A stretch of DNA of 64,000 nucleotides from Blautia sp900556555. Its GTDB lineage: Bacteria; Bacillota; Clostridia; Lachnospirales; Lachnospiraceae. This document shows positions 1 through 8,069 of this stretch, one piece after another (position 1 is the first letter of the stretch; the number at the start of each line of letters is the position of its first letter). The translations under genes and the position numbers were made by a program. The DNA is taken from NCBI GenBank assembly GCA_964250615.1, contig CAXUGM010000006.1. The stretch is one strand, 5' to 3'. The notes under the pieces were generated by a model, which had not been told where the DNA came from, made no database searches, and saw only the letters and a list, made by a program, of their open reading frames with translations.

Positions 1-242
1 TAAAACCAGACAGCGTCAAGATGAAAGTTTTAAATGAAGAAGGCGATGAAACTGGAGAAGAGACAACATTGGCAGCGATGAAAGAAGCTGGAAAAATGCA
101 GGGTATTTATGTCTATGCTAGTGACAGAAACGCCAGAGGAAGCTATGTTCCGGAAGATCAGGATATGATGGTAGAGGGAGCAAAAGACGCACTGCTTCAG
201 ATGATTTACGCTGAGGGCAAAGTAAAAGATCCGGCACAATAA
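1..242 (+). CDS. C-terminal end of an unidentified protein (partial)
   Basis: An open frame runs in from before the window edge (first full codon at position 3) and stops with TAA at 240-242. About 79 residues are visible. They are acidic and soluble, with no membrane segment, cysteine pair or motif that I recognise. An internal ATG at 21 has no convincing ribosome binding site, so the true start lies outside the window. A strong terminator follows within 10 bases, so this is the last gene of its transcript. I do not know its function. Confidence 0.6.
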   Translation, partial: KPDSVKMKVLNEEGDETGEETTLAAMKEAGKMQGIYVYASDRNARGSYVPEDQDMMVEGAKDALLQMIYAEGKVKDPAQ

Positions 243-248
243 ATATTG

Positions 249-280
249 AATCGTCCCGTTTTTGCGGGACGATTTTTTTT
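249..280 (+). terminator. Rho-independent terminator
   Basis: A perfect 10-bp stem (AATCGTCCCG with CGGGACGATT, T-rich loop) is followed by a run of eight T. It closes the transcript of the partial gene at the window edge and separates it from rubredoxin. Confidence 0.9.
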
Positions 281-367
281 GCATTTTAGAAGAGAGTATG
301 TTAGAATGAGAATGGATTTTAGGAAAATCGAAAAAATAAGTAATAAAAAGTATTAGGAGGTAAAATT

Positions 368-529
368 ATGGAAAAATATGTATGCGAACCATGTGGATAT
401 GTTTATGATCCTGAAGTAGGTGATCCAGATAACGGAATCGCACCTGGAACAGCTTTTGAAGACCTTCCGGAAGATTGGGAATGCCCTATCTGCGGTGTTG
501 GCAAGGATGAATTCGTTGTAGAAGAATAA
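368..529 (+). CDS. Rubredoxin
   Basis: This 53-residue protein is a one-iron electron carrier of the anaerobic cytoplasm. The two knuckles that bind Fe(SCys)4 are visible as CEPCG near the N-terminus and CPICGVG near the C-terminus. The length is normal for the family. The ATG is preceded by AGGAGG at good spacing. Terminators lie on both sides, so it is probably monocistronic. Known partners of rubredoxins in anaerobes are peroxide and oxygen reductases (rubrerythrin, flavodiiron proteins); none is in this window, so the partner is unknown. Confidence 0.95.
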   Translation: MEKYVCEPCGYVYDPEVGDPDNGIAPGTAFEDLPEDWECPICGVGKDEFVVEE

Positions 530-538
530 GAGATTTCT

Positions 539-582
539 AAACAGGCTGTCGCACGAAGGGCTGAATGCGGCAGCTTGTTTTA
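539..582 (+). terminator. Probable terminator after rubredoxin
   Basis: An imperfect stem (AACAGGCTGTCGCA with TGCGGCAGCTTGTT) ends in TTGTTTTAT. It overlaps the region just before dapF, whose ribosome binding site lies 22 bases further on, so some read-through into dapF is possible. Confidence 0.6.
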
Positions 583-618
583 TCTTTACCAGATATAGAT
601 TGCAGGAGGATGAAAGAA

Positions 619-1452
619 ATGAAATTTACAAAGATGCAGGGAATCGGAAATGACTATGTGTATGTAAACTGTTTAGAAGAACAGGTGGAGCATCCGTCGG
701 AGGTTGCGAAAAAGGTGAGTGACCGCCATTTCGGCATTGGTTCTGATGGGCTGATTCTGATCAAATCTTCCGACGTGGCTGATTTTGAGATGGAAATGTA
801 TAATGCCGATGGCAGCCAGGGAGCTATGTGCGGCAACGGAATCCGTTGTGTGGCAAAATATGTGTATGATTATGGACTTACAGATAAGACCAGTATCAGT
901 GTAAATACAAAAAGCGGTATCAAATACCTGGATTTAAATGTACAGGACGGAAAAGTCAAAGAGGTCAAGGTAAATATGGGAGCTCCGGTTCTTGACACAT
1001 CAAAGATTCCTATGATGTACAACAAAGACCAGGTGATTTCCCAGCCCCTAAACATTAATCAGAATGTGTACGAAGTGACAGCGGTTTCTATGGGAAATCC
1101 TCATGCGGTCGTATACATGGATGATGTAAAAGGATTGAAAATCGAAGAGGTTGGGCCTTACTTTGAAAAAAGCAGTGTTTTTCCGGAAAGTGTCAATACA
1201 GAATTTGTATGCGTGATCGATCGAAATACAGTGGAAATGCGTGTCTGGGAGAGAGGAAGCGGAGAAACCCTGGCCTGTGGTACAGGAGCCTGTGCTGTGG
1301 CTGTAGCCAGCATTTTAAATGGATATACAGAAGATAGTGTGACTGTGAAACTGTTGGGTGGTGACCTGAAGATTTTCTGGGATCGGGAAGAAAATCTGGT
1401 TTATATGACAGGATCTGCAGAAGTGGTTTTTGACGGAGAAATTCAAATTTAG
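619..1452 (+). CDS. dapF: Diaminopimelate epimerase
   Basis: Converts LL-diaminopimelate to the meso form, the precursor of lysine and of the peptidoglycan cross-link. The two catalytic cysteines are seen in the signatures MCGNGIRC and LACGTGACA, one in each half of the pseudo-symmetric fold. The open frame extends upstream to 565, but AGGAGG at 604-609 points to the ATG at 619, giving 277 residues, a normal family length. The alternative ATG at 610 touches the ribosome binding site. No other lysine-pathway gene is adjacent. It stands alone between the rubredoxin terminator and the long nrdD leader. Confidence 0.95.
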   Translation: MKFTKMQGIGNDYVYVNCLEEQVEHPSEVAKKVSDRHFGIGSDGLILIKSSDVADFEMEMYNADGSQGAMCGNGIRCVAKYVYDYGLTDKTSISVNTKSGIKYLDLNVQDGKVKEVKVNMGAPVLDTSKIPMMYNKDQVISQPLNINQNVYEVTAVSMGNPHAVVYMDDVKGLKIEEVGPYFEKSSVFPESVNTEFVCVIDRNTVEMRVWERGSGETLACGTGACAVAVASILNGYTEDSVTVKLLGGDLKIFWDREENLVYMTGSAEVVFDGEIQI

Positions 1453-1761
1453 GCTTGACAAAAGAAAAATTGTGCACTTTCAATAACATAAATCGACAAA
1501 CTGGTTACCATAAATCGAAAAAGGGAAAATAACCGGGAAAAAAAGAAAAATTTTGTAAAATAGAAAATCGCTCAAACCATGACAGTTGTGGAGAAAACAG
1601 GATAAACTGGACAGAAAAAGTAAAGTTTTGTGCAACATTCCAACTTTCTTTCTTCTCTGGAAAATGGTATACTGTGGAATACAAAATGTTGTGAGGAACA
1701 TAAATAAAAAATATAATGAAATACTAGATATAGTGTTGTAAAACTTTATGAGGTGAAAGCG
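1453..1761 (+). promoter_or_regulatory. dapF-nrdD intergenic region with two candidate NrdR boxes
   Basis: This 309-base gap holds no gene. A TATACT -10-like hexamer lies at 1668-1673, with a poor -35. Two palindromic sites resembling the NrdR box (ACACWATATATWGTGT) follow. The first, at 1679-1694, matches about 12 of 16 positions. The second is at 1721-1736; its reverse complement reads ACACTATATCTAGTAT. Their centres are 42 bp apart, four helical turns, on one face of the DNA. A separate direct repeat CATAAATCGA occurs at 1487-1496 and 1509-1518. The NrdR assignment is inference from consensus and from the nrdD gene downstream. Confidence 0.6.
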
Positions 1762-3897
1762 ATGATGTATGTTGTAAAAAAGGATGGAACAAAGGAAGAG
1801 TTTAATGTCCAGAAAATTGTGAATGCAGTGAATAAATCTGCTTCCAGAATTTTATATAAATTCCAGGATGATGAAGTGGAATTTATCTGCGGTTATGCCC
1901 GTGATAAGGCAGAATCCCTGGATAAACAGGAGATATCCATACAGGATATGCATAATATCGTGGAAGGGGCGTTAGAGAAGGTGAATCCTTCTGTAGCGAA
2001 GAGTTACCGGGATTACCGTAACTATAAACACGATTTTATCCATATGATGGATGAGGTATACACCAAGAGTCAGTCCATCCGTTACATCGGAGACAAGAGC
2101 AATGCCAACACGGACAGCGCACTGGTTGCAACAAAGAGAAGTCTGATTTTTAATGAACTGAATAAAGAGCTTTACCGTAAGTTTTTTATGAATCGAAACG
2201 AGCTTCAGGCATGTAAGGATGGTTATATCTATATTCATGATCAGTCTGCCAGACTGGATACCATGAACTGCTGTCTTTTTGATGTGGCAAATGTACTGCA
2301 CGGCGGATTCGAGATGGGAAATGTATGGTATAACGAGCCAAAGACCCTGGATACTGCTTTCGATGTTATGGGGGATATTATCCTGAGTACAGCGGCACAG
2401 CAGTACGGTGGTTTTACCGTGCCGGAGGTGGATAAAATCCTTGCACCTTATGCAGAAAAAAGCTACAGACGGTATCAGGAAGAATTTCTGAAGTATGTAG
2501 ATCCTCAGTGGGAACAGGCTGCAGATAAAGCAAAAGAATACGCAGTGGATAAGGTACGAAGGGATTTTGATCAGGGATGGCAGGGAATAGAATATAAATT
2601 AAATACCGTCGGTTCTTCCAGAGGAGATTATCCTTTTGTTACTGTCACACTTGGCCTTGGTATGGAGCGTTTCGAAAAGATGTGCAGTATTTCACTTCTT
2701 GAAGTACATAAAGAAGGACAGGGAAAGGCAGGGCATAAGAAACCGGTTCTGTTCCCTAAAATTGTATTCCTGTATGATGAAAATATTCATGGAGAGGGAA
2801 AAGAAGGAGAAGATGTGTTTGAGGCAGGAATTGCCTGTTCTGCAAAGACCATGTATCCTGACTGGCTGTCCATGAGCGGTGAAGGTTATATTTCCAGCAT
2901 GTATAAGAAATATAAAAAAGTCATCAGTCCTATGGGATGCAGGGCATTTCTCAGCCCCTGGTATGAAAGAGGCGGTATGAAGCCGGCAGATGACCAGGAT
3001 GTTCCTGTGTTTGTAGGAAGATTTAATGTAGGTGCAGTAAGCCTTCATCTTCCTATGATTCTGGCAAAATCCAGATCAGAAAACAGGGATTTCTATGAAG
3101 TATTAGACTTTTATCTGGAAATGATCCGTCATCTGCATATCAGGACCTATGATTATCTTGGAGAGATGCGGGCATCTACCAACCCTCTGGCTTACTGTGA
3201 GGGAGGCTTCTATGGCGGTCATTTGAAGCCTTCAGATAAGATTAAGCCATTGTTAAAGCCAATGACTGCATCCTTTGGAATCACAGCTTTAAACGAGCTT
3301 CAGGAGCTTTACAATGGCAAATCTATCCGTGAAGACGGAGAGTTTGCATTGGAAGTGTTAAGATATATTAATGATAAGATTAACCAGTATAAGGAAGAAG
3401 ACGGAAATCTCTATGCAATATACGGTACTCCGGCAGAAAGCCTCTGTGGGCTTCAGGTGGAGCAGTTCCGCAAAATGTATGGAATTGTAGAAGGTGTGTC
3501 TGACAGGCCTTATGTGAGCAACAGTTTTCATTGCCATGTCACAGAAGATATGAGCCCGATTGAAAAGCAGGATTGTGAAGGCCGGTTCTGGGAGCTTTGC
3601 AACGGAGGAAAAATCCAGTATGTGCGTTATCCTGTTAGGTATAATGTGGAGGCTATCCGTGCACTGGTAAGACGGGCAATGTCTCTTGGATACTATGAGG
3701 GAGTGAATCTTTCTCTGGCATATTGCGATGACTGTGGGCATGAGGAACTGGAGATGGATGTGTGTCCTGTATGCGGTTCCAGAAATCTCACGAAGATTGA
3801 CCGTATGAATGGATACCTGTCTTACAGCCGTGTTCACGGTGATACCAGATTAAATGCGGCAAAGATGGCGGAAATCGCAGAGCGGAAATCCATGTGA
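1762..3897 (+). CDS. nrdD: Anaerobic (class III) ribonucleoside-triphosphate reductase
   Basis: Reduces ribonucleoside triphosphates to deoxyribonucleotides using an oxygen-sensitive glycyl radical. An N-terminal ATP-cone (about residues 1-95) is the allosteric domain. The large barrel follows. The C-terminus carries a zinc site (CDDC and CPVC) and the glycyl radical motif RMNGYL, with the glycine about 27 residues from the end. AGGTGA at 1751-1756 favours the ATG at 1762 (711 residues) over the in-frame GTG at 1753. The activase nrdG, often directly downstream, is absent; a terminator and an antiporter follow instead. Likely repressed by NrdR. Confidence 0.95.
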   Translation: MMYVVKKDGTKEEFNVQKIVNAVNKSASRILYKFQDDEVEFICGYARDKAESLDKQEISIQDMHNIVEGALEKVNPSVAKSYRDYRNYKHDFIHMMDEVYTKSQSIRYIGDKSNANTDSALVATKRSLIFNELNKELYRKFFMNRNELQACKDGYIYIHDQSARLDTMNCCLFDVANVLHGGFEMGNVWYNEPKTLDTAFDVMGDIILSTAAQQYGGFTVPEVDKILAPYAEKSYRRYQEEFLKYVDPQWEQAADKAKEYAVDKVRRDFDQGWQGIEYKLNTVGSSRGDYPFVTVTLGLGMERFEKMCSISLLEVHKEGQGKAGHKKPVLFPKIVFLYDENIHGEGKEGEDVFEAGIACSAKTMYPDWLSMSGEGYISSMYKKYKKVISPMGCRAFLSPWYERGGMKPADDQDVPVFVGRFNVGAVSLHLPMILAKSRSENRDFYEVLDFYLEMIRHLHIRTYDYLGEMRASTNPLAYCEGGFYGGHLKPSDKIKPLLKPMTASFGITALNELQELYNGKSIREDGEFALEVLRYINDKINQYKEEDGNLYAIYGTPAESLCGLQVEQFRKMYGIVEGVSDRPYVSNSFHCHVTEDMSPIEKQDCEGRFWELCNGGKIQYVRYPVRYNVEAIRALVRRAMSLGYYEGVNLSLAYCDDCGHEELEMDVCPVCGSRNLTKIDRMNGYLSYSRVHGDTRLNAAKMAEIAERKSM

Positions 3898-3916
3898 TAT
3901 AGGACAAAATTACCAT

Positions 3917-3956
3917 AGCTGCCGGAGCATCAGGGCTTCGGCGGCTGTTATTTTTT
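3917..3956 (+). terminator. Terminator after nrdD
   Basis: A 12-bp stem with two G-T wobbles (AGCTGCCGGAGC with GCTTCGGCGGCT) is followed by TTATTTTTT. It ends the nrdD transcript without an nrdG gene. Confidence 0.8.
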
Positions 3957-4090
3957 GACAAAAAAAATTGAATTTAAAACAAGAATATTGATAGAGTTTT
4001 ACATTTTCATTTCTCTTGATTTGTGATAATATTAGTTCGGTTTTCCAGAGGAAAACAAAATATGAAAAAGAAATGATGGAGGAATGGAAG

Positions 4091-5380
4091 ATGGAATCTT
4101 ATAGCTATTTGTTGGACCTTGCATTGATTTTACTCAGCACAAAGGTTTTTGGTCTTTTGACAAGGAGAGTCAGGTTACCTCAGGTCGTGGGTGCACTCCT
4201 GGCAGGACTGATACTTGGACCGGCCTGTTTTGGGATTCTTCACCAGACCGACTTTATTTATCAGGTATCCGAGATTGGTGTCATTGTGCTTATGTTCTGT
4301 GCAGGTCTTGAGACAGATATCGATGAACTGAAACGGACAGGAAAAGCTTCTTTCGTGATTGCACTGCTGGGTGTTCTGGTGCCGCTGGCAGGTGGTTTTG
4401 CTGTGGCTGCATATTTTAACCGCCCGGGAATGCTGGAATCTACAGCAAGTACCAGTTTAATGCTTCAGAATATTTTTATTGGTGTTATTTTAACAGCAAC
4501 ATCCGTGAGCATTTCTGTAGAGACATTAAAGGAAATGGGAAAATTAAATACCAAGGCAGGAAATGCAATCCTGGGTGCAGCCATTATTGATGATATTCTC
4601 GGTATCGTAGCACTTACCCTGATTACCAGTCTGGCAGATTCTTCTGTGAATGTACTGCTGGTATTAGGAAAAATCGTAGCATTTTTTGTTTTCGTAGGAG
4701 TAGGCGGTTATGTTATCCATATCTTATTCCAGAGATGGGTGAAAGGATATGAGAGAGATTTAAGACGTTTTGTTATTCTGTCCTTTGTTATCTGCCTGGT
4801 ATTTTCCTACTGTGCAGAGGAGTTTTTCGGAGTGGCAGATATCACAGGTGCATTCTTTGCAGGGCTGATCATTACGAAGACTACACATACCAATTACATA
4901 GAAAGACGTTTCAGTACACTGTCTTATCTGTTATTGTCACCGGTATTTTTTGCAAATATTGGTTTACAGGTAGTACTTCCGGAAATGAGTACCATGATCA
5001 TTGTGTTTGCGGTTGCACTGGTCATTGTGGCGGTGCTGACAAAGGTTGTAGGATGCGGGCTTGGAGCAAAGCTTTGCAAATATTCCAATCAGGATTGCAT
5101 GCGTATTGGTACCGGTATGATTTCCAGAGGTGAAGTTGCCTTGATCGTAGCTTCTAAGGGAAATGCAGTGGGCTTAATGTCTGCAAACCTGCTGGGTCCT
5201 GTGGTTATCGTGGTAGTGATCACCACAATTATTGCTCCCGTTTTCTTAAAAATGACTTTTAGTGAAAAGGAAAAGGAAACCGGATACGAAGAAAGCGGGC
5301 TGATGAAAAAGGTAAATGCAGTAGAAGCAGTAGAAAAGCAGGACAAGAGCCGCTTTGTAACAGAAAAAAAGGATAAATAA
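4091..5380 (+). CDS. CPA2-family cation/proton antiporter
   Basis: An integral membrane protein of 429 residues with about twelve hydrophobic segments. It fits the monovalent cation:proton antiporter-2 family (KefB/NapA-like), seen in the early PQVVGALLAGLILGP stretch and the conserved GAAIIDDILGIV segment with its Asp-Asp pair, which in this family carries ions. There is no TrkA-N (RCK) domain; the C-terminus is a short charged cytoplasmic tail. The open frame extends to 4016, but GGAGG at 4078-4082 selects the ATG at 4091. It is monocistronic between two terminators. The transported ion (Na+ or K+) cannot be read from sequence. Confidence 0.88.
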   Translation: MESYSYLLDLALILLSTKVFGLLTRRVRLPQVVGALLAGLILGPACFGILHQTDFIYQVSEIGVIVLMFCAGLETDIDELKRTGKASFVIALLGVLVPLAGGFAVAAYFNRPGMLESTASTSLMLQNIFIGVILTATSVSISVETLKEMGKLNTKAGNAILGAAIIDDILGIVALTLITSLADSSVNVLLVLGKIVAFFVFVGVGGYVIHILFQRWVKGYERDLRRFVILSFVICLVFSYCAEEFFGVADITGAFFAGLIITKTTHTNYIERRFSTLSYLLLSPVFFANIGLQVVLPEMSTMIIVFAVALVIVAVLTKVVGCGLGAKLCKYSNQDCMRIGTGMISRGEVALIVASKGNAVGLMSANLLGPVVIVVVITTIIAPVFLKMTFSEKEKETGYEESGLMKKVNAVEAVEKQDKSRFVTEKKDK

Positions 5381-5389
5381 TGAACCGTG

Positions 5390-5435
5390 ACCGGCACTTG
5401 GAGACTATTCGTAGATTGAAAAGTGCCGGTTTTTT
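5390..5435 (+). terminator. Terminator after the antiporter
   Basis: A perfect 10-bp stem (ACCGGCACTT with AAGTGCCGGT), 21-base loop, followed by a T run. Confidence 0.88.
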
Positions 5436-5464
5436 AAAAAAGATTGTTAGGAGAAGGGTTGAAT

Positions 5465-7234
5465 ATGAAAATATTACTTGCAGCAGTCAATGCGAAATAT
5501 ATACATTCTAATCTGGCTGTTTATAGTATGAAAGCTTATGCAGAAAAAAAGGGGTGTGCAGGAGCAGAACTCAGGTTAAAGGAATACACCATTAACCAGC
5601 AGCAGGATTTGATTTTGAAAGATATCTACCGGGAGCAGCCTGATATCTTATGTTTTTCCTGCTATATCTGGAATATTTCTTTTGTAAAGGAATTAATCTG
5701 TGATATTAAGAAAATTCTGCCACATGTTACCATATGGGCCGGAGGACCGGAAGTATCCTATGATGCAGAACAATTTCTAAAGGATATGACGCAGGCAGAT
5801 GGAGTCATGTGTGGGGAAGGTGAGCAGACGTTTCTAGAATTAGTGGAATGTTATGTAAACTATAAAAACAGTCAGGAAAAGATAGAAGAACTGAAAAAAA
5901 TTCCGGGTATTGTTTACAGAACAGAGAATGCCCTGGTAAGAACTCTTCCAAGAGAAATTATGAACATGGATGATTTGGTGTTTCCTTATGAGAATATTTC
6001 TTTGTTTGAGCATAAAATCATTTACTATGAAAGCAGCCGGGGATGTCCGTTTTCCTGTAGCTATTGCCTGTCTTCTATTGATAAGAAGCTACGTTTTCGA
6101 AGTCTTTCTCTGGTGAAACAGGAACTACAGTTTTTCTTAGATCATCAGGTTCCTCAGGTGAAATTTGTAGACAGAACCTTTAACTGTAAAAAAGAACATG
6201 CCATGGAAATCTGGAAGTATGTGAAAGAGCATGACAATGGAATCACAAATTTTCACTTCGAGATTGCAGCAGACCTTCTCACAGAGGAAGAAATCAGCCT
6301 GATCAGAACCATGCGGCCGGGATTAATCCAGCTGGAGATTGGGGTACAGTCTACCAATGAAACTACATTAAAAGAAATCCGCAGGAAAACAAGCTTTGAG
6401 GAAATCACGAAGAAAGTATGTGCAGTGGCGGAAGGAAAGAATGTTCATCAGCACCTGGATCTGATTGCAGGACTGCCATATGAAGATTATGAGAGCTTCG
6501 GAAAGTCTTTTTGTGATGTGTATCGTTTAAAGCCACAGCAGCTTCAGTTAGGTTTTCTGAAAGTTTTAAAGGGTGCTTATATGCAGGAAATGGCGGAAAC
6601 TTATGGTTGTGTATATAAAGATAAGGAGCCTTATGAAGTCCTTGGGACACGGTGGCTGACCTATGGAGAAATCATCCGGTTAAAGGGAATCGAAGAGATG
6701 ACAGAGGTTTATTATAACAGCGGGCAGTTTTCGCATACCATGAAGGCTTTAGAAGAGGAATTTCCCAATGCATTTGCCATGTATGAAGCATTGGCTGATT
6801 TTTATGAAGCCCATGGATATTTTTCGGTATCACATGCAAGAATCAGCAGATATGAGATTTTGCGGGAATTTCTCAGGGAAAAAGAAATCAGGGATTTGGA
6901 ATTTTATGATGAACTTATGATTTTTGATCTTTACGCCAGAGAAAATATGAAAACCCGTCCTTCCTGGGCAAGGGATTTGAAACCGTATAAAAAACAGATT
7001 CAAAATTTTTATGCGAAAGAGGCAGAAGAACCGGATATTTTGAAGAACTATGCTGGTTATCAGGCAAAACAGATAGAAAAAATGACGCATTTGGAAGTGT
7101 TTACTTATAAGGTATCAGAAGGAAAAAAAGAGAAGGGGATATATCCTATCGTCTTTGATTACAAGAAGCGGGATACACTTACTTATGATGCGGCTATGTA
7201 TGAAATTGTCCTGGAAGAACAGGAGGAAGTATGA
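5465..7234 (+). CDS. B12-binding-type radical SAM protein with DUF4080 C-terminus
   Basis: 589 residues in three parts. The N-terminal Rossmann-like domain (about 1-140) is of the cobalamin-binding type, though I see no classical DxHxxG motif. A radical SAM barrel follows, with the cluster motif CPFSCSYC (cysteines near 194, 198 and 201). The C-terminal third is the DUF4080 type. Such proteins use a 4Fe-4S cluster and S-adenosylmethionine for radical chemistry; the substrate of this family is not known to me. ATG 5465 has AGGAG upstream at about 5450. The stop overlaps the next start by four bases (ATGA), so it is translationally coupled to an exonuclease. Confidence 0.85.
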   Translation: MKILLAAVNAKYIHSNLAVYSMKAYAEKKGCAGAELRLKEYTINQQQDLILKDIYREQPDILCFSCYIWNISFVKELICDIKKILPHVTIWAGGPEVSYDAEQFLKDMTQADGVMCGEGEQTFLELVECYVNYKNSQEKIEELKKIPGIVYRTENALVRTLPREIMNMDDLVFPYENISLFEHKIIYYESSRGCPFSCSYCLSSIDKKLRFRSLSLVKQELQFFLDHQVPQVKFVDRTFNCKKEHAMEIWKYVKEHDNGITNFHFEIAADLLTEEEISLIRTMRPGLIQLEIGVQSTNETTLKEIRRKTSFEEITKKVCAVAEGKNVHQHLDLIAGLPYEDYESFGKSFCDVYRLKPQQLQLGFLKVLKGAYMQEMAETYGCVYKDKEPYEVLGTRWLTYGEIIRLKGIEEMTEVYYNSGQFSHTMKALEEEFPNAFAMYEALADFYEAHGYFSVSHARISRYEILREFLREKEIRDLEFYDELMIFDLYARENMKTRPSWARDLKPYKKQIQNFYAKEAEEPDILKNYAGYQAKQIEKMTHLEVFTYKVSEGKKEKGIYPIVFDYKKRDTLTYDAAMYEIVLEEQEEV

Positions 7235-7941
7235 GAGAGTATGTAACACTGGATCTGGAGACCACAGGTCTGGAGCCAAAGCGTGACAGGATTATAGAAA
7301 TCGGGGCTGTGAAAATATCTGATGGGAAAGTAACAGGAGAGTATGCTTCTCTTATCGACCCGCAGATGGAAATCCCAGAGAGAATCACGCAGCTTACGGG
7401 TATTTCCAATAAAATGGTATCAGGCAAACCAAAAGTACAGGAGGCACTGGAACAGCTTTTGCACTTTTGCGGTGATTTGCCTCTTCTTGGACATAATATT
7501 ATGTTTGATTATGGATTTGTAAAGCATCAGGCAGTGAACTATGGGATGAGTTTTGAAAAGCAGGGGGTAGATACCCTGAAGATTGCCAGAATTCTCTTGC
7601 CTGACCTTCCGAGCAGAAGCCTGCAAAGCCTCAGAGTATATTATGAGATTCCCCAGGAGGATGCCCACAGAGCACTGGAAGATGCCCGCACCACATACCG
7701 TCTGTATGAGCGGCTCAAACAGGAATTTGAAGAAACCAGGCCAGAGTTGTTTTGCCCAAAAGATTTAATCTATAAAGTAAAGAAACAGGGACCTATCACG
7801 CCGGCTCAAAAACGGTACTTGCAGGATTTGGTAAAATATCATAGAATAAATCTGAATGTGAACCCGGAGAGTCTTACGAAAAATGATGCATCCAGGCTCA
7901 TTGACCAGATTTTGAGCACTTATGGAAAGATAATGAGGTAG
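7231..7941 (+). CDS. DnaQ-like 3'-5' exonuclease (DEDDh family)
   Basis: 236 residues. The N-terminal 170 form an exonuclease of the DnaQ/PolC-epsilon type. Motif I is DLETTGLEP, motif II lies in GHNIMFDYGF, and motif III is HRALEDARTT, which gives the D-E-D-D-H set of metal ligands and general base. The C-terminal 60 residues (QKRYLQDLVKYHRI) look like a small helical domain also seen after such exonucleases in Firmicutes. It overlaps the upstream radical SAM gene by four bases. Whether it proofreads DNA or degrades RNA cannot be told. Confidence 0.88.
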   Translation: MREYVTLDLETTGLEPKRDRIIEIGAVKISDGKVTGEYASLIDPQMEIPERITQLTGISNKMVSGKPKVQEALEQLLHFCGDLPLLGHNIMFDYGFVKHQAVNYGMSFEKQGVDTLKIARILLPDLPSRSLQSLRVYYEIPQEDAHRALEDARTTYRLYERLKQEFEETRPELFCPKDLIYKVKKQGPITPAQKRYLQDLVKYHRINLNVNPESLTKNDASRLIDQILSTYGKIMR

Positions 7942-7946
7942 AGATT

Positions 7947-8051
7947 ATGAAGAATATGAAGCATAATAAGACAAGACGGATTGCAGCAGGGATTCTTGCA
8001 GTGATTATTATTCTGGCTATGGTGATTCCTATGGCTATGTATGTATTATAA
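7947..8051 (+). CDS. Small single-pass membrane protein (34 aa)
   Basis: A very short frame of 34 codons with ATG at 7947 and a GAGGTAGAG-type ribosome binding site overlapping the end of the exonuclease gene. The product has a basic N-terminus (MKNMKHNKTRR) and one hydrophobic helix (about residues 12-34), so it should sit in the membrane with its N-terminus inside. It lies five bases after the exonuclease stop and 18 before the next start, so it belongs to the same operon. Similar tiny proteins occur in Lachnospiraceae; I know no function. Confidence 0.65.
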   Translation: MKNMKHNKTRRIAAGILAVIIILAMVIPMAMYVL

Positions 8052-8069
8052 AAACGGAGGAAGTGGCAG

